Source of the DNA: Providencia rettgeri
GTDB lineage: Bacteria > Pseudomonadota > Gammaproteobacteria > Enterobacterales > Enterobacteriaceae
Assembly (NCBI RefSeq): GCF_041075285.1
Contig: NZ_CP163512.1
Coordinates: forward strand, 4,154,001 to 4,218,000
Length of the DNA: 64,000 nucleotides
Reading direction: 5' to 3'
Numbering within the stretch: the stretch's first letter is position 1; every line of letters starts with the position of its first letter. The notes under the pieces are model-generated. The model did not search any database, was not told the origin of the DNA, and saw nothing but the letters and a program-made list of their open reading frames with translations. The position numbers and the translations under genes are program-made. Positions 1 through 8,096 of this stretch are shown in pieces.

Positions 1-8
1 ACAAAAAC

Positions 9-923
9 ATGGAGTTAACTTTTCTAGGAACCAGTGCTGGTGTGCCGACAAAAGAGCGCAATGTTACCAGTATGATATTAAATTTGGTCGGTATTCGTAA
101 AAGCTACTGGCTCTTTGACTGCGGAGAAGGCACGCAGCACCGTATTCTTAATAGTCCATTTAAAGCGCCAAAAATTGAGAAAATATTTATTACCCATTTG
201 CACGGTGACCATATTTTTGGGCTGCCGGGGTTGTTATGTAGCCGTTCAATGGGGGGAGCAACGGAACCATTAACCTTATATGGGCCAAAGGGACTCAAGC
301 AATATATTGAAACGGTGTTGTCTATTAGTGTGTCTTATATGACTTACCCTCTTGACATTATTGAGATTGAGGCTGGTCAATTGTTTGATGATGGCGAGTT
401 AATTGTCACTGCGTATTCCCTTGATCACCGTGTGGAATGTTATGGCTATCGTATTGAAGAGCATGCCAAAAGTGGGGCATTAGATGCGAACAAATTAGCG
501 CGTGATAACATTCCGCGAGGCCCGTGGATGCAAGCACTCAAGGCAGGTAAAACCATTACCCTTGAAGATGGCCGTATGGTTAATGGCGCGGATTATCTTG
601 GTGAGCCGATTCCTGGCAAAGTTATTGCCATTTTTGGGGATACCCAACCGACTCCGCAAGCACTGGAACTTGCAAGAAATGCGGATGTCATGATCCATGA
701 AACGACTTTAGAAGCGGAATTTGCGGAAAAAGCGAATGAACGCGGTCATTCAACAACACAACAAGCGGCTGAATTAGCGCGCGAAGCGGGAGTAAAACGT
801 TTTATTGCGACTCACTTGAGTGGGCGCTATACAAGTGAAGATATTCCAAGGTTATTAGCGCAGTGCCAATCTGTGTTCCCTGCAACTGAAATCGCAGAAG
901 ATTATTTGACCGTGAAAATCTAG
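9..923 (+). CDS. rnz: Ribonuclease Z (tRNase Z/RNase BN)
   Basis: Zinc-dependent endonuclease of the metallo-beta-lactamase fold that trims tRNA 3' ends (RNase BN in enterobacteria). The 304-aa length is usual for the short bacterial form. The histidine motif HLHGDH lies at residues 63-68, near the N terminus as expected, and FGDT and ATHLSGRY further on supply the remaining metal ligands. The start is only 9 bases into the window, so the promoter is out of view. It is convergent with the deoQ-like gene, and the two share a hairpin at 926-951. Family assignment is secure. Confidence 0.96.
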   Translation: MELTFLGTSAGVPTKERNVTSMILNLVGIRKSYWLFDCGEGTQHRILNSPFKAPKIEKIFITHLHGDHIFGLPGLLCSRSMGGATEPLTLYGPKGLKQYIETVLSISVSYMTYPLDIIEIEAGQLFDDGELIVTAYSLDHRVECYGYRIEEHAKSGALDANKLARDNIPRGPWMQALKAGKTITLEDGRMVNGADYLGEPIPGKVIAIFGDTQPTPQALELARNADVMIHETTLEAEFAEKANERGHSTTQQAAELAREAGVKRFIATHLSGRYTSEDIPRLLAQCQSVFPATEIAEDYLTVKI

Positions 924-925
924 CC

Positions 926-951
926 TAAGCGGGCAAGATATTGTCCGCTTA
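926..951. terminator. Hairpin between convergent rnz and deoQ
   Basis: TAAGCGGGCAA pairs with TTGTCCGCTTA around a GATA loop, with one G-T pair. It sits 3 bases after the rnz stop and 15 bases beyond the end of the minus-strand regulator gene. There is no strong T-run, so terminator function is inferred from position. Confidence 0.55.
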
Positions 952-965
952 ATCTCTTGATGATT

Positions 966-1745
966 TTAATAAATCACTTTCACAAACCCATTGCGGCAAT
1001 AGGTTTCATATTCATCGGAAAGCTGCCTGTTTGTGACTATCACATCAAATTGTGATAATTCCCCCATATTGGCGGTCGCCACTTCATCAAATAAGTTATA
1101 AGGGGCGAGTAAAATCTTACGAATAGATTTTTCCATCGCTTTTTTCTTCATGGGTAAATCATCAATATTATAACAGGTTACGCCATACGTACCGTGAACA
1201 CCTGCGGCGGAAATAAAAGCTTTTCTGGGGTTAATTGAGTCGAGTAGAGAAGGCAACGAAGGGTTGTAAAATGAATCACTTTTAGGGCGATATTCACCAC
1301 CGCACAATAACGCGGTGGCATTTTTTTTCTGGCTAAGTGCAAGAAAAACGTTATGGGAATAACAAATCCCCGTAAAGCTGATTTCTTCAGGGATCAGGGA
1401 AATTAATGTTGCCATTTCAATGCCATTATCAAAGAAGATCACGTCATCCTCAGTCACCATGCTAGCGGCAAGATTGGGAATATAGAGCTCTTCGGTTTGA
1501 TCTGGCGTGAAAATATCGGCTTGCTGCTCTTGGGTTACGAGGTTAGCGGGTCGGGTAACAGAAACAATATAGCCACCAAGGAGTGACATAGGGATAGGGC
1601 CTTCCGTATCTGCGCTAAGGTCTCGGCGAATGGTCATTTCAGACACTTCGAGTATCCTAGCAGCTTCTTTAAGATGAATACGTCCTGAACGTTTCAAACA
1701 TTCACTTAAGCGGCGAAGGCGTTCTTTTTGTTTAGTTTCTATCAC
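966..1745 (-). CDS. deoQ: DeoR-family repressor, DeoQ-like
   Basis: DNA-binding repressor of 259 aa. The N terminus carries a DeoR-type winged helix-turn-helix (about residues 8-45, including EVSEMTIRRDL) and the rest is the sugar-phosphate-binding DeoR C-terminal domain. The start is GTG at 1745 (minus strand), about 10 bases after an AGGAT. It lies just downstream of deoC in the same direction and beside deoK-deoP-deoX, the arrangement of the deoxyribose (deoQKPX) locus of Salmonella and some pathogenic E. coli. Its likely effector is deoxyribose-5-phosphate and its likely target the deoC/deoK divergent promoter region. The specific name rests on context. Confidence 0.8.
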   Translation of the reverse strand: MIETKQKERLRRLSECLKRSGRIHLKEAARILEVSEMTIRRDLSADTEGPIPMSLLGGYIVSVTRPANLVTQEQQADIFTPDQTEELYIPNLAASMVTEDDVIFFDNGIEMATLISLIPEEISFTGICYSHNVFLALSQKKNATALLCGGEYRPKSDSFYNPSLPSLLDSINPRKAFISAAGVHGTYGVTCYNIDDLPMKKKAMEKSIRKILLAPYNLFDEVATANMGELSQFDVIVTNRQLSDEYETYCRNGFVKVIY

Positions 1746-1800
1746 CCTACAATCCTTTTATGAGATACAAAATTAGCGCGGCTGGGCCGCGCTCCATCAT

Positions 1801-2469
1801 TTAGTAGTCGCTTGGCTTGGTTGCTGTTCCTGTGACAATCGCCACACTGGCGCTTGCGCCAATGCGGTTTGCACCGGCTTCAATCATTTTAATTGCCGTT
1901 TCACGATCACGTACACCGCCGGAGGCTTTCACACCAACTTCACTGCCAACGATGTTGCGCATTAAAGCAACATGATGTTCAGTGGCACCCATTGTACTGA
2001 AACCTGTTGAAGTTTTCACAAAACCAACGTTAATTGTGCGGCAAATTTCACAAACTTGTGTAATTTCTTCATCAGTTAACAGGCAATTTTCTAAAATAAC
2101 TTTTAATGTTGCACTACCACAGGCGGCAAATACGGCTTCAATATCTTTGCGGACGAAGTCTAAATCGCCACTTTTTAACATGCCCACGTTAATCACCATA
2201 TCCACTTCATCCGCACCGCGGCGCACAGCTTCAGCAGCTTCAAAGGCTTTTGCTTCTGTTAAACAAGCACCTAATGGGAAGCCTACCACACAGCAAACTT
2301 TTACGTCGCTGTTTTTTAAGAGCTCACTGGCTAAAGGAACATAACCGCTATTTACACATACGGAAGCAAAATGGTGTTCAGCCGCTTCTGCACATAATTT
2401 TGTGATATCACTGACAGTCGCATTAGCCGCGAGTAAAGTGTGATCAATATACTTTGCTAAGTCTTGCAT
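1801..2469 (-). CDS. deoC: Deoxyribose-phosphate aldolase, short (Bacillus-type) form
   Basis: Class I aldolase that cleaves 2-deoxyribose-5-phosphate to acetaldehyde and glyceraldehyde-3-phosphate. The start chosen is ATG at 2469 ([13 protein letters not shown]), preceded by AGGAAAG; a longer in-frame ORF to 2547 adds an unlikely hydrophobic leader. The 222-aa protein contains [15 protein letters not shown], the Schiff-base lysine motif [10 protein letters not shown] and the second active-site lysine in [10 protein letters not shown]. It is shorter than the 259-aa DeoC of the E. coli deoCABD operon, so it is probably a pathway-dedicated paralogue. It is divergent from deoK, with the regulator downstream. 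With DeoK it completes conversion of free deoxyribose to central metabolites. Confidence 0.93.
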   Translation of the reverse strand: MQDLAKYIDHTLLAANATVSDITKLCAEAAEHHFASVCVNSGYVPLASELLKNSDVKVCCVVGFPLGACLTEAKAFEAAEAVRRGADEVDMVINVGMLKSGDLDFVRKDIEAVFAACGSATLKVILENCLLTDEEITQVCEICRTINVGFVKTSTGFSTMGATEHHVALMRNIVGSEVGVKASGGVRDRETAIKMIEAGANRIGASASVAIVTGTATKPSDY

Positions 2470-2584
2470 TTTCAACTTTCCTATATAAATGTGGGATAGA
2501 CAACAAAGAATGAGGAAATGTGGTAGATGTAACACTTGATCATTCATTAATCGAGATCCTAATCACAAATGATATTTTTGCAAC

Positions 2585-2603
2585 ATGATAATGTTACTAT
2601 CAT
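2585..2603. promoter_or_regulatory. Inverted repeat in deoC/deoK divergent region
   Basis: ATGATA and TATCAT are separated by 7 bases, 35 bases upstream of the chosen deoK start and in the intergenic region shared with deoC. Position and symmetry fit a DeoR-type operator. No comparison with known DeoQ sites was possible. Confidence 0.35.
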
Positions 2604-2637
2604 ATCATTATGTGATTTATTTAACACGAGGGGTATC

Positions 2638-3567
2638 ATGGATATAGCAGTTATTGGTTCAAACATGGTTGATTTGATCACTTACATCGATCAAATGCCA
2701 AAAGAAGGCGAAACGTTAGAAGCGCCCGCTTTTAAAATTGGTTGTGGTGGTAAAGGGGCGAATCAGGCGGTGGCCGCTGCTAAACTCAATTCAAAAGTGA
2801 TCATGTTAACCAAAGTGGGAGATGATATTTTCGCGGATAATACGATCCGTAATTTGGAATCTTATGGCATTAACACCCGTTATGTGGAAAAAGTACCTTG
2901 CACGTCAAGCGGTGTCGCCCCTATTTTTGTTAATCAAAACTCATCAAATAGCATTTTGATCGTCAAAGGTGCGAATAAATTTTTATCCCCAGAAGACATC
3001 GATCGTGCGGCAGAAGATCTGAAAAAATGTAAGTTGATCGTGCTGCAATTAGAAGTGCAGCTTGAGACGGTCTACCACGCGATTTCATTTGGTAATAAAC
3101 ACGGGATCCCTGTCTTGCTCAACCCAGCACCCGCGCAACGCTCCCTTGATCTGGATTTTGCTTGTCGCTGTGATTTCTTTGTGCCGAATGAAACAGAATT
3201 AGAAATTTTAACCAATATGCCAGTAGACACGATGGATAACGTCCGTAGTGCGGCGCAGTCTCTGCTGGATAAAGGACTCAAAAATCTCATTGTGACCTTA
3301 GGGGAAAAGGGCGCTCTGTGGATGACTCGCGATAGCGAGTTATATATACCGGCAATCAAAGTGAATGCCATCGATACAAGTGGTGCGGGGGATGCCTTTA
3401 TTGGTTGTTTCTCTCATTACTATGTACACACGGGGAATATTGAAGAAGCACTGAAAAAAGCAGTGATGTTTTCTGCGTTTAGTGTGACAGGGAAAGGGAC
3501 TCAATCTTCTTATCCAAGTGTTGAGCAATTCAATGAATTTGTACAAATCAACACCTCAAACACATAG
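2638..3567 (+). CDS. deoK: Deoxyribokinase (PfkB/ribokinase family)
   Basis: Predicted to phosphorylate 2-deoxyribose to deoxyribose-5-phosphate for DeoC. This is a PfkB-family kinase with the N-terminal signature GGKGANQAVAAAK and the C-terminal DTSGAGDAF, which carries the catalytic aspartate and anion hole. The start is ATG at 2638 (MDIAVIGSNMVDL), preceded by CGAGGGG; the frame is open further upstream but that part is not ribokinase-like. From 2638 the protein has 309 aa, matching ribokinases. Choosing deoxyribokinase over ribokinase rests on the neighbouring deoC, deoP and deoX; sequence alone cannot separate them here. Confidence 0.88.
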   Translation: MDIAVIGSNMVDLITYIDQMPKEGETLEAPAFKIGCGGKGANQAVAAAKLNSKVIMLTKVGDDIFADNTIRNLESYGINTRYVEKVPCTSSGVAPIFVNQNSSNSILIVKGANKFLSPEDIDRAAEDLKKCKLIVLQLEVQLETVYHAISFGNKHGIPVLLNPAPAQRSLDLDFACRCDFFVPNETELEILTNMPVDTMDNVRSAAQSLLDKGLKNLIVTLGEKGALWMTRDSELYIPAIKVNAIDTSGAGDAFIGCFSHYYVHTGNIEEALKKAVMFSAFSVTGKGTQSSYPSVEQFNEFVQINTSNT

Positions 3568-3674
3568 CTAATTAATAAAACTCAACGTAGCTGTATACCC
3601 TTTGACGTATTAATCCGCCATTAGAGCTGAATAGATACTCATCGGGTATAAATTATAAAAATATAAGGGTTACT

Positions 3675-4982
3675 ATGAACATTAAGAACATCACTCAGTT
3701 ACCTGATGGGTACCTGAGTCGGACTCCTCTATTCCAATTTATCCTACTATCGTGCTTATTCCCATTGTGGGGATGTGCCGCAGCATTAAATGATATTTTA
3801 ATTACCCAGTTTAAAAGTGTCTTTGAACTCAGTAACTTCGCATCGGCTTTAGTACAAAGTGCATTCTATGGCGGGTATTTTTTAATTGCGATCCCGGCCT
3901 CTTTGGTGATCAAAAAAACCAGTTATAAATATGCGATTATGGTGGGGTTAATTCTCTATATTGCGGGTTGCAGTATGTTCTTCCCCGCCTCCCATATGGC
4001 AACTTACACGATGTTCTTGGCGGCAATCTTCGCAATTGCTATTGGTCTAAGCTTCCTTGAAACCGCAGCAAACACCTACAGTTCAATGATTGGTCCTAAA
4101 CAGTACGCCACATTACGTTTAAATATTAGCCAAACTTTCTACCCAATCGGTGCGGCGGGTGGGATCTTACTCGGCAAATATTTAGTGTTTTCTGAGGGGG
4201 ATAGTTTACAAAGCCAGATGGCAGGGATGAATGCTGAACAAATCCATGAATTCCGTTTAGCAATGCTGGAAAACACGCTAGAACCTTATCGTTATATGAT
4301 CATGGTACTGGTGGTGGTGATGCTCCTCTTCCTAATCACTAAATTCCCTAAATGTAAGGTTGCAGAAACGCAAGACCATAAGCGCCCATCTGCATTGGAT
4401 ACGCTCAAGTATTTAGCAAAAAATAGCCGCTTTAGGAAAGGGATCATTGCTCAATTCTTATATGTGGGGATGCAAGTTGCGGTGTGGTCCTTCACTATTC
4501 GTTTAGCGCTGGAAATGGGCGATATTAACGAGCGTGATGCATCTAATTTTATGGTGTATAGCTTCGCGTGTTTCTTTATTGGTAAGTTTATCGCCAATAT
4601 CTTAATGACTCGCTTTAATGCAGAAAAAGTCCTGATTATTTATTCGGTAATTGGGGCACTATTCCTGATTTATGTTGCATTTATTCCGAGTTTCACAGCG
4701 GTCTATGCAGCGGTGATGGTGAGCATTCTGTTTGGACCTTGCTGGGCAACAATTTATGCAGGCACACTGGATACCGTCGATAACGAACACACCGAAATGG
4801 CGGGAGCGGTGATTGTGATGGCAATCGTTGGTGCCGCAGTGGTGCCTGCTATTCAAGGTTATGTGGCTGACGTACTCCACTCTTTGCAACTTTCTTTCTT
4901 AGTTTCCATGCTGTGCTTTATGTATGTTGGTATTTACTTCATTGGTGAACGCCGCTTTAAAGCAAAACAAGACGCTAAATAA
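3675..4982 (+). CDS. deoP: Deoxyribose permease, FucP-family MFS transporter
   Basis: Inner-membrane major facilitator protein of 435 aa with about 12 hydrophobic segments, resembling L-fucose:H+ symporters (FucP). The N-terminal half contains the conserved FLETAANTYSSMIG region and the segment NISQTFYPIGAAGG typical of that family. It lies 107 bases after deoK in the same direction and ahead of deoX, as in described deoQKPX loci, so deoxyribose is the most likely substrate. Substrate assignment is contextual; other deoxysugars are possible. A hairpin (4991-5012) follows. Confidence 0.87.
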   Translation: MNIKNITQLPDGYLSRTPLFQFILLSCLFPLWGCAAALNDILITQFKSVFELSNFASALVQSAFYGGYFLIAIPASLVIKKTSYKYAIMVGLILYIAGCSMFFPASHMATYTMFLAAIFAIAIGLSFLETAANTYSSMIGPKQYATLRLNISQTFYPIGAAGGILLGKYLVFSEGDSLQSQMAGMNAEQIHEFRLAMLENTLEPYRYMIMVLVVVMLLFLITKFPKCKVAETQDHKRPSALDTLKYLAKNSRFRKGIIAQFLYVGMQVAVWSFTIRLALEMGDINERDASNFMVYSFACFFIGKFIANILMTRFNAEKVLIIYSVIGALFLIYVAFIPSFTAVYAAVMVSILFGPCWATIYAGTLDTVDNEHTEMAGAVIVMAIVGAAVVPAIQGYVADVLHSLQLSFLVSMLCFMYVGIYFIGERRFKAKQDAK

Positions 4983-4990
4983 TGCCGACC

Positions 4991-5012
4991 TTGGGTAGCG
5001 TTAGCTACCCAA
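4991..5012 (+). terminator. Hairpin between deoP and deoX
   Basis: TTGGGTAGC and GCTACCCAA form a perfect 9-bp stem around GTTA, followed by the weak tail TTTCCTT. It lies inside the presumed operon, so it may attenuate transcription or protect the upstream mRNA end. Confidence 0.6.
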
Positions 5013-5033
5013 TTTCCTTGATTAACCGTGAGT

Positions 5034-6056
5034 ATGAAAATGAATACACGAATTCCTCTTCACAAAAGCGTATTTACGGAAAACCCGACGCTTATTCTTA
5101 AAAATGACCAGTTCACTGCCACTGCATTTCGTTATCACACTGGCGTGGAAGCTTTACGTATTGAAAACCAGCAAGGTTACTTAACGATTTTGCCTTTTTT
5201 AGGGCAAATGATTTGGGATGCAGAATTTTGTGGCCAAAATCTGAAAATGGAAAATATGTTTTCAGCCCCCAAACGGGTACCTACAGTGATTGAAACCTAC
5301 GGGTGTTTTGCTTTTCATTCAGGTTTAATCAGTAATGGTTGCCCTTCACCAGAGGATAATCATCCCCTGCACGGCGAAATGCCTTGTGCAACAATGGACA
5401 GCGCATGGTTAGAGCTCACTGAAAACAGTGTAAAAATGTGTGGTGAATATGAGTATGTGATGGGGTTTGGTCATCATTACCGCGCTGCGCCGTTTGTTTT
5501 GTTAAAGGCAAATAGCGCATTATTTGATATTCATATGTCGGTGACTAACTTAGCATCCGTTCCTATGCCCCTCCAATACATGTGCCATATGAATTATGCC
5601 TATGTGGATAATGCAACACTGACGCAAAATATCCCTGAGCATGGGATTAAGCTGCGTGAGTCGATACCAGGGCATGTTCAACCAACAGAGAAATGGCTCG
5701 AATTTAATGACGCGTTGAAATCTGGAAAAGTCACGTTAAATCAGCTAGATCAGCCACAGATGTGTGATCCTGAAATTGTCTTCTTTATGGATAACCTTAG
5801 CCAATATACGGCAAATCCTGTGTTTAGAATGACATCGCCTGCTGGAGATACCTTTATTACGCAATTTAAATCTAGCGAATTGAACTACGCGACTCGTTGG
5901 ATTTTATACAATGGTGACCAAAAAGTCGGGGCGTTTGTATTGCCAGCCACATGTCGACCAGAAGGTTTTTTAGCGGCGAAAAAGAGCCAAACCTTGATGT
6001 GGTTAGATGCAGGGCAAACTCGTGAGTTTACGGTCACGACTGGTGTTGAAAAGTAG
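5034..6056 (+). CDS. deoX: DeoX-like protein (DUF4432/aldose-epimerase fold)
   Basis: Protein of 340 aa resembling the DUF4432/aldose 1-epimerase-like family, represented in deoxyribose loci by DeoX, whose biochemical role is not settled. Recognisable parts are the N-terminal strand region GYLTILPFLGQMIWDAEF and a histidine-rich centre (NHPLHGEMP, and MCHMNYAY) consistent with a galactose-mutarotase-like fold. A mutarotase step for deoxyribose is a reasonable inference. ATG at 5034 is used; GTG at 5028 is an in-frame alternative and neither has a clear ribosome-binding site. Downstream lies the first copy of the hairpin-flanked mobile element. Confidence 0.75.
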   Translation: MKMNTRIPLHKSVFTENPTLILKNDQFTATAFRYHTGVEALRIENQQGYLTILPFLGQMIWDAEFCGQNLKMENMFSAPKRVPTVIETYGCFAFHSGLISNGCPSPEDNHPLHGEMPCATMDSAWLELTENSVKMCGEYEYVMGFGHHYRAAPFVLLKANSALFDIHMSVTNLASVPMPLQYMCHMNYAYVDNATLTQNIPEHGIKLRESIPGHVQPTEKWLEFNDALKSGKVTLNQLDQPQMCDPEIVFFMDNLSQYTANPVFRMTSPAGDTFITQFKSSELNYATRWILYNGDQKVGAFVLPATCRPEGFLAAKKSQTLMWLDAGQTREFTVTTGVEK

Positions 6057-6067
6057 TTTTTTACCTG

Positions 6068-6256
6068 AAGAGGCAGCATATTGCTGCCTCTCAGACTGCT
6101 GACAAACCGATTAGGTTTGCCAGCAGGTTGGATAGATTTTGAAAATAAACAAGGAAAATCAATATATTGATTTTCGTCTGATAACACAAAGTGGGAAAAA
6201 CCACGCTTTTATCCCACTTTGTCAACAACCTGAAGAGGCAGCATATTGCTGCCTCT
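6068..6256 (+). mobile_element. Hairpin-targeting MITE-like element, copy A
   Basis: A 141-bp element (6092-6232) begins CAGACTGCTGACAAAC and ends TTTGTCAACAACCTG. These ends are imperfect inverted repeats of each other. It is flanked by identical 24-bp direct repeats (6068-6091 and 6233-6256), each a complete stem-loop with GAGGCAGCA pairing to TGCTGCCTC. Internal structure is a 5' hairpin with CAAACC/GGTTTG at its tip, a 22-bp AT-rich palindrome, and a hairpin with an AAAGTGGGA/TCCCACTTT stem. It has no coding capacity. It lies between the convergent deoX and DUF2750 genes. Three relatives lie at 15719, 55298 and 63100. Confidence 0.85.
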
Positions 6257-6663
6257 TACTCATATTGTTGGCATTCTTCCTCTAAATCAGCGAGCAGTGC
6301 TATCGCATCATAAATAGGTGTTTTTTCCCCATCAGGCTGCATTGCCAGCGCGACCTTAATATTGGCTTCATGCATATCGGGTAAAATTTCTGTCATTAAG
6401 TGATCAAGGGTAAACGGCATAGGCACCAAATTTGACCACTCACCTGTTAAATACAACTCCACATACGCTTTCGCAGGCCAAAGAGGAAGAGAGAGGCATT
6501 TATTATCATCCCATGTGGTGACGAGGTTTTTTCCATCACCGATACTCCAAACTTGCTGCCAATCGGCGATTTTACCGACAAAATAGCGGTATTTTTGTGA
6601 AGGACTTAAAGCCAAAACGTTATGAATTTCTTTCTTATTAGGGGAAAATATTGGGTTATTCAT
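6256..6663 (-). CDS. DUF2750 domain-containing protein
   Basis: Small soluble protein of 135 aa matching the uncharacterised DUF2750 family (features seen: YFVGKIADWQQVWSI, LPLWPAKAYVELY, and a C-terminal acidic tail DLEEECQQYE). The start is taken as ATG at 6663 (MNNPIFSPNK) because the upstream in-frame extension is a hydrophobic AT-rich translation of the intergenic region. No clear ribosome-binding site precedes it. The stop codon overlaps the end of the duplicated hairpin of element copy A, so the hairpin is this gene's terminator as well. Function unknown. Confidence 0.75.
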   Translation of the reverse strand: MNNPIFSPNKKEIHNVLALSPSQKYRYFVGKIADWQQVWSIGDGKNLVTTWDDNKCLSLPLWPAKAYVELYLTGEWSNLVPMPFTLDHLMTEILPDMHEANIKVALAMQPDGEKTPIYDAIALLADLEEECQQYE

Positions 6664-6804
6664 TATTAGATGGTCTAAAAAGTAATTGATAATTATTGGG
6701 AAAATAATATTTAGAATTGTTATCTTAGTAATAAGATAACGTAAAACAATGCACAGCAAAATGATTAAAAAATATCTATCAGATGAATTTTAGGGCGGTT
6801 AGAG

Positions 6805-7824
6805 ATGATAGAAGTATTACTTGAAAAATATGCCATTGGCATGACAATAATCGCAGCATGTCTCATGCTGTATGTCTTTTTCGAGATATTCCACAAACGA
6901 CGTAAACATAAGCATAAACATAAAAGCATTATTATTCATATTATTCAAACAGCTGCACTTTGTTTCGTGGTTATCGTTGCTGCGCAGTATGTGGACATGG
7001 CCGCGGCAGATTTTGATTTGCATTTTATTTCCACCCCGTTAGTTAATTTTATTACTATCGCATTGATTGCGTTAATTTTAATGCGAAAACTGTTCCAACT
7101 TGCTAATCGGTTAGAGAAGGCTCAAATTAAAAAAGGCAGTGATCCGACTTCCGCCCGTATTGTCGCTCGTGTATTTAAAACGACCGTGTTCGTTATTATG
7201 GTACTGCTATTTGGTGAGCACTTTGGCATGAGCCTGTCAGGGCTAATGGCGTTTGGTGGTATTGGCGGTATTGCTATTGGTATGGCAGGTAAGGATATCT
7301 TGAGCAACTTTTTCTCAGGGTTAATGCTCTATTTTGACCGTCCATTTAACATTGGGGACTGGGTCAGCTCACCAGACCGAAATATTGAAGGTACGGTTGT
7401 GGAAATTGGCTGGCGGATCACTAAGATCATCACGTTTGATCATCGACCATTGTATATTCCCAATTCGGTATTTTCGTCCATTAGTGTGGAAAACCCTGGG
7501 CGCATGACTAACCGTCGTATCAAAACGGAATTAGGCTTACGTTACGAGGATTCCGATAAAATTGGTGCGATCGTTGACGATATTCGCACAATGTTGCAGC
7601 AAGATGAAAATATCGATACTAGCCAAACCCTATTAGTGTATTTTGATGCGTTCGCAGATTCTTCGTTAAATATTATGGTGTACTGCTTTACCAAAACCAC
7701 CGTTTGGGCGGAATGGTTAGCAGCACAGCAGGAAGTCTATTTAAAAATAATTGAGATTGTTAAGCGTCACGGCGCAGATTTCGCATTCCCTTCTCAAACA
7801 TTGTATGTGGAAAAAAACCACTAA
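6805..7824 (+). CDS. ynaI: Mechanosensitive channel of the MscS family, YnaI-type
   Basis: Inner-membrane mechanosensitive ion channel of 339 aa, nearly the length of E. coli YnaI (343). Four N-terminal hydrophobic segments precede the MscS pore helix region [20 protein letters not shown], about residues 138-157, followed by [11 protein letters not shown]. The beta domain shows [11 protein letters not shown] and [12 protein letters not shown]. The C-terminal end ([13 protein letters not shown]) also matches YnaI. It opens under membrane tension and helps protect against hypo-osmotic shock. It stands alone between the DUF2750 gene (divergent) and the ornithine decarboxylase gene. Confidence 0.93.
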   Translation: MIEVLLEKYAIGMTIIAACLMLYVFFEIFHKRRKHKHKHKSIIIHIIQTAALCFVVIVAAQYVDMAAADFDLHFISTPLVNFITIALIALILMRKLFQLANRLEKAQIKKGSDPTSARIVARVFKTTVFVIMVLLFGEHFGMSLSGLMAFGGIGGIAIGMAGKDILSNFFSGLMLYFDRPFNIGDWVSSPDRNIEGTVVEIGWRITKIITFDHRPLYIPNSVFSSISVENPGRMTNRRIKTELGLRYEDSDKIGAIVDDIRTMLQQDENIDTSQTLLVYFDAFADSSLNIMVYCFTKTTVWAEWLAAQQEVYLKIIEIVKRHGADFAFPSQTLYVEKNH

Positions 7825-8096
7825 GCTCCCATACAGGATAAATTGACCGACTGATTTCATAGATTATTGTTATTAGTTGGTCATTTTATCTATCTATTTT
7901 TGTTTTTCTGATTTTATATTTGGCTAAGGGCGTAGAGGGGTGGGAATATTTTTATGCTATTAACCAGTGGCTTATAAACAATATTCGACTTCGCGGATTT
8001 TCCGTTTTTTTACCGCAGTGCAAATCATTCCAATTCCCTGATCTATCAAGTATATTGACCGCTTCTTTTCCTCAGCTAACTAAGAGCCAGACTGCT

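Noticed and set aside
5885..6187. Minus-strand open frame of 100 codons crossing element copy A
   Set aside because: It is open only because it translates the repeat element. Similar frames reading a shared ENQYIDF run occur at copies B (15479-15832) and C (55179-55412), and all overlap real genes on the other strand.
7920..8096. TTG-initiated N-terminal extension of ornithine decarboxylase, or an arginine/ornithine-sensing leader peptide in this leader
   Set aside because: The extension is not family-like and ATG at 8097 gives the normal length. A frame reading FDFADFPFFYR is reminiscent of the SpeFL leader, but it follows a stop codon and has no usable start, so no leader is called.
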